Origin: Rhizobium sp. Q54 | GTDB lineage: Bacteria > Pseudomonadota > Alphaproteobacteria > Rhizobiales > Beijerinckiaceae | DNA: 22,305 bases | Assembly (NCBI GenBank): GCA_945903655.1 | Contig: CAMDOY010000015.1 | Location: forward strand, 1-22,305 | Direction of reading: 5' to 3' | Shown here: piece by piece, positions 1 through 7,564 of the stretch | How positions within the stretch are numbered: the stretch's first letter is position 1 | Layout of the letters: every line of letters starts with the position of its first letter | The notes under the pieces: model-generated | The model's input: only the letters and a program-made list of their open reading frames with translations | The model's database searches: none | Told to the model about the DNA's origin: nothing | Made by a program: the position numbers and the translations under genes

Positions 1-1
1 C

Positions 2-1177
2 CTCTTCTCCCTCGGCGTTCCCGTCACCGGCCTCGGGCTCCTGCTTGCGGCCTGCGGGCTGGCGCTGGCCCTTCTGATCATCATCGCGGTTTCCGTGCTG
101 CGGGCGAATGGCGCGCGCGCTCTTGAGGCCGCGCTGGCGGCTGAACGTCAGCACGAGGCCGACGACAAGATGGAGGAGCTGACCCGCCTCAACGCGGAAC
201 TGACCGGGCGCCTGCGCTCCATGGCGGAGGTGATGACCTCCCGCCAGACCGATCTGGCCCGTATCATGGCCGACCGGCTCGACGCCGTGGGCGCGCGGGT
301 GGGGCAGGGGCTGGAGCAGGGGGCCCGCTCCACCGCCGACCATCTGGCCAAGCTCGGCGAGCGGCTGGCGGTGATCGACCGGGCGCAGGAGGGGCTCACC
401 GGCCTCACCAAGGAGATGCTGGGCCTCAAGGAAATCCTCGCCAACAAGCAGACGCGCGGCGCCTTCGGCCAGGGCCGCATGGAGGCCATCGTGCGGGACA
501 ATCTCTCCGCCGACGCCTTCGCCTTCCAGCATGTGCTCTCCAACCGCAATCGGCCCGATTGCGTCATCCGCCTGCCCGGCGACGACAGGCTCATGGTGGT
601 GGATGCGAAATTTCCGCTGGAGGCCTTCACCGCCTTCCGCGCCGCCGATTCCGACGCCGCCCGCAAGGAGGCCAGCGCCCGCCTGCGCAACGATGTGGGC
701 AAACATATCCGCGACATCGCCGAGCGCTATTTCGTGCCGGGCGAGACGCAGGATCTGGCTTTGCTCTTCGTGCCCGCCGAATCCATCTATGCGGATCTGC
801 AGGAGCATTTCGACGATCTCGTGCAGAAGGCCCATCGCGCCAGGGTCATGGTTGTTTCGCCTTCCCTGCTCATGCTGGCCATTCAGGTCATGCAATCCAT
901 CGTGCGCGACCAGCGCATGCGCGCGCAGGCCCATCTGATCCAGACCGAGGTGCGCCATCTGCTGACCGACGTGGCGCGGCTGCGCGAGCGCGTCGGTAAA
1001 CTCGACGGTCATTTCCGGCAGGCGCAGGAGGATGTGGCCCAGATCACCACCTCCTCGGACAAGATCGCCAAACGCGGCGAGCGCATCGACCAGCTGGAGT
1101 TCAGCGAGTCGCAGGCGGTCAAGCCTGTGGAGGCGGCGCCTGTCATCGGATCACTGTTCGACCGCGCCGCCGAATGA
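2..1177 (+). CDS. rmuC: RmuC family DNA recombination protein (5' truncated by window edge)
   Basis: RmuC proteins limit recombination between short inverted repeats; a PD-(D/E)XK-like nuclease fold has been proposed for the family. The frame is open from base 2, and the first ~31 codons encode a very hydrophobic stretch (rich in L, A, I, G) followed by a charged coiled coil, which is the N-terminal membrane anchor plus coiled coil usual for RmuC. The start codon therefore lies left of the window; the internal GTG at 95 would remove the anchor and is unlikely to be the start. The conserved core begins around nt 455 (GAFGQGRMEAIV) and includes the family block V-D-A-K-F-P-L-E-A-F near nt 599-625, the likely nuclease-like centre. 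The C-terminal helical block (HFRQAQEDV...RGERIDQLEF) is also typical. It stands upstream of a glycosyltransferase on the same strand, 71 bp apart, with no visible functional link. Confidence 0.93.
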   Translation, partial: LFSLGVPVTGLGLLLAACGLALALLIIIAVSVLRANGARALEAALAAERQHEADDKMEELTRLNAELTGRLRSMAEVMTSRQTDLARIMADRLDAVGARVGQGLEQGARSTADHLAKLGERLAVIDRAQEGLTGLTKEMLGLKEILANKQTRGAFGQGRMEAIVRDNLSADAFAFQHVLSNRNRPDCVIRLPGDDRLMVVDAKFPLEAFTAFRAADSDAARKEASARLRNDVGKHIRDIAERYFVPGETQDLALLFVPAESIYADLQEHFDDLVQKAHRARVMVVSPSLLMLAIQVMQSIVRDQRMRAQAHLIQTEVRHLLTDVARLRERVGKLDGHFRQAQEDVAQITTSSDKIAKRGERIDQLEFSESQAVKPVEAAPVIGSLFDRAAE

Positions 1178-1248
1178 GGTAGCGCCTCGACCGCAACCAT
1201 TGCGGCGCCTGCGCATTGATCCCCAGCCTCACCCGCTGCGGATCGCCC

Positions 1249-2046
1249 ATGCTCGATGGATCGCTACAAGCCCAAGCTGCGACCACGGCGCCTGCGCCGC
1301 CGGGCGAGGCCATCCGCCTGCTCGGTCTTGAGTTCGCCAACCGGCCCTTGCCCGAAGTGGCGGCGAGCCTCGCCGCAAGACCTGCGGACGCCCCCTTCGC
1401 CTATGTGGTGACAGCGAATTCCCATCAACTGGTGCGTCTGTCACAGGAGGCGGAGATGCGGCCTCTTTATGAGGGCGCGTGGCTGCGGCTGCTGGGGAGC
1501 CGGGTGGTGTTCAAGCTCTGCCGCATGCTGGCCCTTCCCGCCCCTGCGGTGATTTCCGGCTACGAGCTGAGCGCCCATCTCATCGCGCGCGAGATCGACC
1601 GCGACGAGCCCGTGGCCTTGCTGGGCCTCGGCCCTCAGGGGGTGGCGAGTTTGAAGGCCCGCACCGGCCTGCGCTGCCTCGACCATCACAATCCCCCCGC
1701 AGGTTTTGAAAACGACCACGCCGCCTTCGAGAAAGCGCTGCGCTTCATCGAGACGCACCCCGCGCGCTTCACCTTTCTGGCCATGGGCGCGCCGCAGCAA
1801 TGCCTCCTCGCCGACGCACTGCGCCAGCGCGGGCGGGCGACGGGCACTGGGCTTTGCATTGGCGAGGGGCTGCTGCCCCTGACCGGGCAGGAGCGCCGCG
1901 CGCCGCGCGCGGTCCAGCAGATGGGTCTCGAATGGGCCTGGCGTCTGGCGCAGGATCCGAAGCGGCTCGCCCGGCGCTATCTGGTGGAGAGCCCCGCCAT
2001 CGTCGGCCTGCTGCGGCAGGAGGCGCAGGACCGGGGGCTCATCTGA
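1249..2046 (+). CDS. WecG/TagA/CpsF family (GT26) glycosyltransferase, atypical active site
   Basis: GT26 enzymes transfer N-acetylmannosamine-type sugars from UDP donors to lipid-linked acceptors in surface polysaccharide synthesis. The 265-residue protein shows family landmarks in order: VVTAN (53-57) with the conserved Thr and Asn, LLGLGPQGV (124-132), FTFLAMGAPQQ (174-184), and the C-terminal RRAP...GLEWAWRL block (217-233) followed by ARRYLV. Two places depart from the family as I know it. The 'A/P-D-G' motif after VVTAN is replaced by L-G-S (82-84), removing an Asp thought to be catalytic in TagA, and the usual 'GVGxxFDxxxG' is GEGLLPLTG. ATG at 1249 is preferred because residues upstream of it look like untranslated leader; a TTG at 1216 is the in-frame alternative, and neither has a strong ribosome site. 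No other polysaccharide genes adjoin it. Family assignment is firm; activity is uncertain. Confidence 0.85.
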   Translation: MLDGSLQAQAATTAPAPPGEAIRLLGLEFANRPLPEVAASLAARPADAPFAYVVTANSHQLVRLSQEAEMRPLYEGAWLRLLGSRVVFKLCRMLALPAPAVISGYELSAHLIAREIDRDEPVALLGLGPQGVASLKARTGLRCLDHHNPPAGFENDHAAFEKALRFIETHPARFTFLAMGAPQQCLLADALRQRGRATGTGLCIGEGLLPLTGQERRAPRAVQQMGLEWAWRLAQDPKRLARRYLVESPAIVGLLRQEAQDRGLI

Positions 2047-2073
2047 TCACAGGGCTTTCTGATCACAGGGCTT
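2042..2073. repeat. Perfect 16-bp tandem duplication spanning two convergent stop codons
   Basis: The 16-mer TCTGATCACAGGGCTT occurs twice with no gap (2042-2057 and 2058-2073). The first copy carries the TGA stop of the glycosyltransferase (2044-2046). The second carries the stop of the convergent hydroquinone reductase (complement of 2063-2065). A slippage duplication at the junction of convergent genes is the simplest reading. Confidence 0.9.
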
Positions 2074-3040
2074 GGCGCCCATGGGGCGCATCCAGCGTCA
2101 TCACGGGGCCGATGGGAACGACGCCTGAGGGGTTCAGGCGCTTGTGGCTCTGGTAATAATGGCCCTTGAAATGGGCGAAATCGACGGTCTCGGCGACCCC
2201 CGGCGTCTGGTAGAGATCGCGCAGATAGCCTGACAGGTTGGGATAATCCACGATCCGCCGCAGGTTGCATTTGAAGTGGCCGTGATAGACCGCGTCAAAA
2301 CGCACGAGGGTGGGGAACAGCCGCCAGTCGGCCTCTGTCACCCGCGCGCCGCACAGATACCGCCGGGTCGCCAGCCGCTCGTCCAGCATGTCGAGGGTGT
2401 CGAACAGGGGCCAGACCGCCTCCTCATAGGCGGCCTGCGTCGAGGCGAAGCCCGAGCGATAGACGCCGTTGTTGAGGGTGGCGTAGATCCGCTCGTTCAG
2501 CGCGTCGATCTCGGGCCGCAGATCGGCGGGATAGTAGTCGCCCGCCACAGCGCCCACGCCATCGAAGGCGCTGTTGAACATGCGGATGATCTCGGAAGAT
2601 TCGTTGTTGACGATCCGCCGGGTTTTCCGGTCGAAGAGCACGGGCACGGTCACCCGGCCGGTGTAATCGGGATGGGCGGCGCCATAGACCCCGTGCATGG
2701 CGCTGGCGCCGAAGATGGGGTCGGGGATGACGCCCGGGCCGGGGGCGAAGCTCCAGCCCTCCTCGCCCATGAACCAGTTGACCACGCTGAGGGAGATCAT
2801 TCCCTCCAGCCCCTTCAGCTTGCGGAAGATGAGGGTGCGGTGGGCCCAGGGGCAGGCCAGGGACACATAGAGATGGTAGCGCCCGGCTTCAGCGCCAAAG
2901 CCGCCCTCGCCGCTGGGGCCGGGGGCGCCGTCGGGGGTGATCCAGTGGCGCAGGACGCTGGCGGGGCGCTGGAAGCGGCCGGTCTGGTCCGTGCCGCCCG
3001 CCTCGTCCTGCGTCCATTTACCGTCAATCAGCAGGCCCAT
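2063..3040 (-). CDS. yqjG: Glutathionyl-hydroquinone reductase (Xi-class glutathione transferase, YqjG/ECM4 family)
   Basis: Enzymes of this class use glutathione to reduce glutathionyl-hydroquinones to hydroquinones in the cytoplasm, a redox and detoxification role. The 325-residue length and the catalytic motif S-L-A-C-P-W-A-H, with Cys63 at the same position as in E. coli YqjG, are diagnostic. The thioredoxin-like N-terminal half holds the glutathione site (VTVPVLFD, then NNESSEIIRMFN). The C-terminal helical half has NNGVYRSGFA and the block LCGARVTEADWRLFPTLVRFD, all family hallmarks. The ATG at 3040 begins the canonical MGLLIDGKW. It lies 14 bp downstream of the exoD-like gene in the same direction, so the two are probably co-transcribed. 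No defect seen. Confidence 0.95.
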   Translation of the reverse strand: MGLLIDGKWTQDEAGGTDQTGRFQRPASVLRHWITPDGAPGPSGEGGFGAEAGRYHLYVSLACPWAHRTLIFRKLKGLEGMISLSVVNWFMGEEGWSFAPGPGVIPDPIFGASAMHGVYGAAHPDYTGRVTVPVLFDRKTRRIVNNESSEIIRMFNSAFDGVGAVAGDYYPADLRPEIDALNERIYATLNNGVYRSGFASTQAAYEEAVWPLFDTLDMLDERLATRRYLCGARVTEADWRLFPTLVRFDAVYHGHFKCNLRRIVDYPNLSGYLRDLYQTPGVAETVDFAHFKGHYYQSHKRLNPSGVVPIGPVMTLDAPHGRQAL

Positions 3041-3054
3041 GGGTCATTTTCCGA

Positions 3055-3639
3055 TCAGAAGAGGTTGGTGATCGCGACGAAGACCGCATAGACGAAGCCC
3101 GCGCTGAGCATGGCCCCTATGGCGCCGAAGACGACTGAGGCGACGATCAGCAGTCCATCCCGCTCCACGAGGCCGAGGCCCAGCAGGCACACAGCCCAGC
3201 CCCAGGGAATCTGGCCGATGAAAGGCGCCGCCGTCAGCACGCCCAGCGCCAGCGCCATGAGCAGGGCGCCCACGGCCAGGGTGGCGCGGGGATGGCCGAG
3301 CCAGTCGAACCGGGGCTGGCTGAAGCGCTCCAGCTTTTGCAGCAGGGGAATGGCCTTGGCGGCGGCCCTCGCCAGATCCTTGCGGGCGACGGAGCGTGTC
3401 AGCACAAAGCGCGGCGCCCAGGGCGCCTTGTGGCCCATGCCGATCTGTATGGCGACGCCAATCAGCAGCAGGGCGCAGAAAATCGGAATGGGCGGGGGCA
3501 TGGGGATGCAGTTGGGCAGGCCCAGAATCACGACCAGAAGCGCGAAGGACCTGTCTCCCAGCGCGCCAAGGATGTCACTGACGGTCAATCGCTCATTTGG
3601 CTCGCCAGCGAGCTTCGCCAATAATTCGGACGTCCGCAT
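3055..3639 (-). CDS. exoD: ExoD-family integral membrane protein
   Basis: ExoD of Sinorhizobium meliloti affects exopolysaccharide production, alkali tolerance and nodule invasion; its biochemical role is unknown. This 194-residue protein has the family layout: a short cytoplasmic N-terminus with G-E-R-L-T-V-x-D-I-L-like spacing (ERLTVSDILGALGDRSFALLV), a proline-rich stretch LPNCIPMPPPIPIF around residues 41-54 that is the best family signature, an amphipathic middle (LERFSQPRFDWL), and three hydrophobic segments in the C-terminal half. Start is ATG 3639. It leads a two-gene unit with the hydroquinone reductase. The region upstream (3640-3914) is divergent from the secreted-protein gene; I see no promoter in it that I would defend. 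The gene name reflects family membership only. Confidence 0.88.
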   Translation of the reverse strand: MRTSELLAKLAGEPNERLTVSDILGALGDRSFALLVVILGLPNCIPMPPPIPIFCALLLIGVAIQIGMGHKAPWAPRFVLTRSVARKDLARAAAKAIPLLQKLERFSQPRFDWLGHPRATLAVGALLMALALGVLTAAPFIGQIPWGWAVCLLGLGLVERDGLLIVASVVFGAIGAMLSAGFVYAVFVAITNLF

Positions 3640-3914
3640 GAATTGTTACGCCAATGAGGTCGGGCACGAGACCGGAGAGGTCTTCTAGCGCGCCCTTGGG
3701 GCCGCGCCAAGGCCGTTGACAGGACCAGGGGTCGCTCCAATGCAGGGGCCGGGCCCGTACGGGGATTGCGCCGGAGGGTTGAAGTTTCAAGAAAACCCCA
3801 AAGAATTCTGCGGATTATCGCGCAATGGGGGTGGAGACTGGGGCATGATGGACCTATGGTTCCCATTGTCGTGATTCTGCTTTGATCCTCACTCCCACGA
3901 CTCCGGAGCCCCCC

Positions 3915-4289
3915 ATGTTGCGTCATATCCTCGCCTTCAGCCTGCTGGCGATCATCACCGCCGCGCCCGCCGCCGCCCAGCAGGCCAAGCAGGATTTCGT
4001 GCTGGTCAACAAGACCGGCTATGACATCAGCGAGGTCTATCTCTCGGCGGCTCATGCGGACACCTGGGAAGATGATCTGCTCGCCGACGAGGACGACAAT
4101 TTCGGCGATGGGGACAGCAAGACCGTTCACTTCCAGCCCAAGGTCAAGACCTGCCTCTGGGATCTGAAGGTTGTCTATGACGAGGACGATACCAGCGCGA
4201 TCTGGCAGGACATCGACCTGTGCAAAGTCTCTCGCATCACCCTGCGCTACAACGCCAAGTCCGGCGCCACCACAGCGCTCTTCGACTGA
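3915..4289 (+). CDS. Small secreted protein of an alphaproteobacterial family of unknown function
   Basis: The ATG at 3915 is chosen because it has a Shine-Dalgarno match (CCGGAG) 6-8 bases upstream and begins a clean signal peptide (MLRHILAFSLLAIITAAPAAA, cleavage after about residue 21). The mature ~103 residues start QQAKQDFVLVNKTGYDISEVY. This 'QDF..VNKTGY.I.EVY' opening plus 'CxWDLKVVYDD' and 'DLC.VSRITL.YN..SG' is a family I recognise from many Rhizobiales, often mislabelled argininosuccinate lyase; it has nothing in common with that enzyme. Cys80 and Cys103 are the only mature cysteines and could form a disulfide. Residues 52-67 are strongly acidic (Asp/Glu spaced as in divalent cation-binding loops). 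It is monocistronic, convergent with the MFS gene. Periplasmic location is inferred; function unknown. Confidence 0.85.
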   Translation: MLRHILAFSLLAIITAAPAAAQQAKQDFVLVNKTGYDISEVYLSAAHADTWEDDLLADEDDNFGDGDSKTVHFQPKVKTCLWDLKVVYDEDDTSAIWQDIDLCKVSRITLRYNAKSGATTALFD

Positions 4290-4312
4290 GGCGCCTTGGC
4301 AGGCCCGTTTCT

Positions 4313-5722
4313 CTAGGCGTCGAACCGCCGACTGCGCACCTGCTGGCGGCCTGCGATTTCGTCGCCAGCGTCCGCCGTCATCTTCACGAAGCTGAACAGG
4401 GACAGGCCCGAGAGCAGGCCCACCACCACAAAGGCCGTGGCGAAGGCCTGAACCGGCATTTGGGCGCTCTCGCCGCCCACCCAGAAGAGCACGAAGGCCG
4501 AGATCGCCACGCCGAAGCTCAGCGACAGGCGCTGCGCCATCTGGGAGAAACTGGTCGCCTGGCTCATGAGCGGCCCCTCGATCTCCGCGAAGGCGATGGT
4601 GTTGAGGGCGGTGAACTGGAGGGACCGGAAGACTCCGCCCAGGAAAATCACGGTCATCATGAAGGCGCGGCTGGACTCCGAACTGAACAGCCCGCACAGG
4701 CACATGAAGAAGCTGGCGATCAAGGTGTTCCACACCAGCACCTTGCGAAAGCCGAAGCGCCGCAGCACCTGCTTCGACATGGTGCGCATGCCCAGCGACC
4801 CCGCTGCGGACACGAAGGTGATGAAGCCCGATTCGATGGGCGAATAGCCCAGACCCTGCTGCATCATCAGCGGCAGCAGGAAGGGCACCGCGCCGACCCC
4901 GATGCGAAACAGGGAGCCGCCGGTCACGCTGACGCGAAAGGTGGGAAACTTCAGCAATTTGAGGTCGAGAATGGGATTGTCGACCCGCCGGGCGTGGAAC
5001 ACGTAGAGCACCATGGCGATGAGGCCGCTGACCAGCGCCGCAATGGCCACCGGATCCGCCGAGTGATGGGTGGCGAGCGCGTCGAGGCCAAAGAGCGTGC
5101 CGCACAGGCCAAGGCTTGAGAGGGCGAAGCCGCGCCAGTCGAAGCGCTTCACATTGGGCTCGCGCACATCCTCGATGAAGATGCTGACCAGGATGATGCC
5201 CAGAATCCCGATGGGCACGTTGATCCAGAAAATCCAGCGCCATGAGGCCACCGTGATCAGCACCCCCGCCAGCAAGGGCCCGATGATCGGCCCGATGAGG
5301 GCGGGCATGCCCATGAGCGCCATGGCGGAGATGAGTTCGGATTTCGCCACCGAGCGCAGAAGGATCAGCCGCCCCACCGGCACCATCATGGCCCCGCCCG
5401 CGCCCTGAATCACCCGCGCCAGCAGCAGCGTCTCGAAACTGTCGGTGAGGCCGCAGGCGATGGAGGCCAGGGTGAAGATGGCGATGGCCAGGCGGAAGAC
5501 GGTGCGCGCCCCGAACCGGTCCGCCACCCAGCCGCTGACGGGCAGAAAGGCCGCCAGCGAGAGCATGAAGGAGGTGATGACGAGATGCAGCCGCAGGGGC
5601 GTTTCGTTCAGGGACTCGGCGATGGCGGGCAGGGCGGTCGCCAGCGCGGTCGAGTCGAGATTCTGCATGAACAGGGCGCAGGCGACGATCAGGGGAACGA
5701 TGACGCGGCGCTCGACTGCCAA
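4313..5722 (-). CDS. MdtD-like DHA2 (14-TM) MFS efflux transporter
   Basis: Proton-driven exporter of the DHA2 drug/solute family, inner membrane. The 469-residue chain closely follows E. coli MdtD in the order of its motifs: motif D1 (LDSTALATALP, 23-33), motif A (GWVADRFGARTVFR, 64-77), LLARVIQGAGGAMMVPVGRL, motif C (LIGPIIGPLLAGVL), and the ASWRWIFWINVPIGI block. The start is set at TTG 5722 because a strong Shine-Dalgarno (GGAGGT) sits 7 bases upstream of it on the minus strand; a TTG at 5761 would add 13 residues without such a site. It lies 71 bp downstream of the ABC permease stop and could be the last gene of that unit, perhaps exporting a product or toxic intermediate of the neighbouring catabolic genes. 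Substrate unknown. Confidence 0.9.
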   Translation of the reverse strand: MAVERRVIVPLIVACALFMQNLDSTALATALPAIAESLNETPLRLHLVITSFMLSLAAFLPVSGWVADRFGARTVFRLAIAIFTLASIACGLTDSFETLLLARVIQGAGGAMMVPVGRLILLRSVAKSELISAMALMGMPALIGPIIGPLLAGVLITVASWRWIFWINVPIGILGIILVSIFIEDVREPNVKRFDWRGFALSSLGLCGTLFGLDALATHHSADPVAIAALVSGLIAMVLYVFHARRVDNPILDLKLLKFPTFRVSVTGGSLFRIGVGAVPFLLPLMMQQGLGYSPIESGFITFVSAAGSLGMRTMSKQVLRRFGFRKVLVWNTLIASFFMCLCGLFSSESSRAFMMTVIFLGGVFRSLQFTALNTIAFAEIEGPLMSQATSFSQMAQRLSLSFGVAISAFVLFWVGGESAQMPVQAFATAFVVVGLLSGLSLFSFVKMTADAGDEIAGRQQVRSRRFDA

Positions 5723-5793
5723 TGCAGCAACCTCCGGGGGATCAGGACTGGGACCGCCCAAGTCCTAACGGGGGCGGCGGCAAAGGTCCAGCG

Positions 5794-7554
5794 TCACCCC
5801 TGTCCCTGCAGGCCCACCCCCGACCGGCGGGCGATGAAATAGAAGATCAGGGCGATGCTGGTCATGGCCAGACTCCACAGCAGGCCCAGCGCCGCCAGCT
5901 CCGGCCCCTGTCCATTGCCCCACAGATCAAACATGGCCACCGCCATGGTCTGGGAGCTCGGCCCAGAGAGCAGCACGGGCAGAGACAGCACGCGGGTCGC
6001 CAGCAGGAAGATGAAGAGCCAGCCCGCGATCAGCGAGGGCGAGAGCAGCGGGATCACCACCCGCCGGAAGCCCGTCACCGACGAGGCGCCGGAGACGGCC
6101 GCTGCCTCCTCCAGCTCACGATGCACCTGCAACATGCCGGCGAAGGAATAGCGCACCCCATAGGGCATGTAGTTGATGACGAAGGCCCAGACGATGATCC
6201 AGATGGTGCCATAGACGCCGATGGGCACGGTGAGGAAGAGCTGCATCACGCCCACGCCCAGCACGATGCCCGGGAAGACAAGCGGCGTCGTGGCGAGCTG
6301 GTCGAGCATGCCCGAACCCGGCGCCTTGCGCACGCTGAGCCAGGCGGTGAAGCTGGCGATCAGCATCACGGCGGTGGCCGATATCAGGGCGATCACGAAG
6401 GTGTTGGTGAGCAGCGTGATGTAGCGCGAAGAGCTCAGCACATTCTTGTAATTGTCCGGCGTGATGCGGGCGAAGGCCGCCCAGCTGAAGCTGGTGTAGA
6501 AGGGCAGCATGGAGGCCCAGATCAGGATGATCAGCGGCAGCACCAGCAGCAGCACGAAATTCAGCACCAGCAGGGCGGCGGCGGGATAGCGCCAGATGCC
6601 CAGATCCAGCTGCGCCGGTTTGAAATTCTTGCCGGTGATGGTGGCGAAGCGCTCGGCGTTGCGGGTCAGGCGCCCGTAGAAATAAAGCAGCGCCGACACC
6701 AGCACGAGCAACATGCAGGAGAGCGCGCTGGCCGAGCCCAGATCCGGCGGCATGCTTAGATGCATGGTGTCGTAGATGTCGGTGGTCAGCACATGCACGC
6801 GGCCCGGCAGGCCCACCAGCGCAGGCACTTCGAAAGCCTCCAGCGCGCGGATGAAGACGAGCATGGCCAGCGCCAGAATGGAGGGCAACGACAGGCGCAA
6901 GGTGATGCGCCGGATGGTGGCGAAGGGACCCGCGCCCGCCATGCGCGCGGCCTCCTCCAGCTCGGGATTGAAATTGCGCAGGGTCGCGCCCAGCAGCAGG
7001 AAGACCAGCGGCGACCAGAGCAGGCCCTCGATCAGGATCATGCCGCCGAGGCCATAGACATTGATGAGGAGGTCCGTCGTGCCGGTATATTGCCGATACC
7101 AGTTGTTGATGGGGCCTGATTTCGCCAGCAGCAGCAACCAGGCGCTGACATAGAGCACATAGGGCGTGCCCATGGAGATGATGGTGGTGAGATAGGCCAG
7201 CGGCTTGAAAGGCGTGTTGGTGCGCTCCACCAGCCAGGCGATGACGCCGCCCATGACCAGCGCCAGAACCGCGCTGCCCAGCGAGAAGATGAAGGAATTG
7301 ATGGCGCTTTGGGCAAAGCCCCGCTGGGCCACGATGGCGCCGAACCGGTGCAGGCTGAAGGTGGTGGCGCCGCCGGGCTCGGTGACGGTGACCGCCCCAT
7401 GCACGAGGAAGAGCAGGGGCGGCAGCACCAGAACCGCCAGAACAAGGCCGATCAGGGCTGAGAACCAGCGCTTGTCCCCATGGGCGAAGAGGCCGCTGAG
7501 GCGGCTGGCGCCGGGGGCGCGTGACTCTGATTTCACAACAGCGTCTGCGGGCAT
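5794..7554 (-). CDS. Fused two-domain ABC transporter permease (Fe3+/thiamine-type, AfuB/ThiP-like)
   Basis: Inner-membrane channel of an ABC importer in which two permease domains are fused into one 586-residue chain, as in FbpB, AfuB and ThiP. Each half ends with an EAA loop that docks to the ATPase: residues 199-219 (LEEAARMAGAGPF) and 480-505 (LEEAAAVSGASSV). I count about twelve hydrophobic segments, the first at 33-52. ATG 7554 has GAGGAC six bases upstream and lies 10 bp after the solute-binding protein stop, so the two are co-translated. No ABC ATPase gene is present next to it or anywhere in the window, so the transporter must borrow one encoded elsewhere. The 'iron' label common for this family is weak evidence of substrate; the catabolic neighbours suggest an organic anion instead. 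Confidence 0.9.
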   Translation of the reverse strand: MPADAVVKSESRAPGASRLSGLFAHGDKRWFSALIGLVLAVLVLPPLLFLVHGAVTVTEPGGATTFSLHRFGAIVAQRGFAQSAINSFIFSLGSAVLALVMGGVIAWLVERTNTPFKPLAYLTTIISMGTPYVLYVSAWLLLLAKSGPINNWYRQYTGTTDLLINVYGLGGMILIEGLLWSPLVFLLLGATLRNFNPELEEAARMAGAGPFATIRRITLRLSLPSILALAMLVFIRALEAFEVPALVGLPGRVHVLTTDIYDTMHLSMPPDLGSASALSCMLLVLVSALLYFYGRLTRNAERFATITGKNFKPAQLDLGIWRYPAAALLVLNFVLLLVLPLIILIWASMLPFYTSFSWAAFARITPDNYKNVLSSSRYITLLTNTFVIALISATAVMLIASFTAWLSVRKAPGSGMLDQLATTPLVFPGIVLGVGVMQLFLTVPIGVYGTIWIIVWAFVINYMPYGVRYSFAGMLQVHRELEEAAAVSGASSVTGFRRVVIPLLSPSLIAGWLFIFLLATRVLSLPVLLSGPSSQTMAVAMFDLWGNGQGPELAALGLLWSLAMTSIALIFYFIARRSGVGLQGQG

Positions 7555-7564
7555 GCTGATGTCC

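Noticed and set aside
3779..3807. Promoter TTGAAG-N17-AGAATT for the secreted-protein gene
   Set aside because: The -35 matches four of six but the -10 only two of six, and it is over 100 bases from the start codon; too weak to annotate.
3585..5243. 552-codon open frame on the minus strand in another register
   Set aside because: Overlaps the MFS gene in a different frame and the secreted-protein gene in antisense; low-complexity Arg/His/Gly-rich translation.
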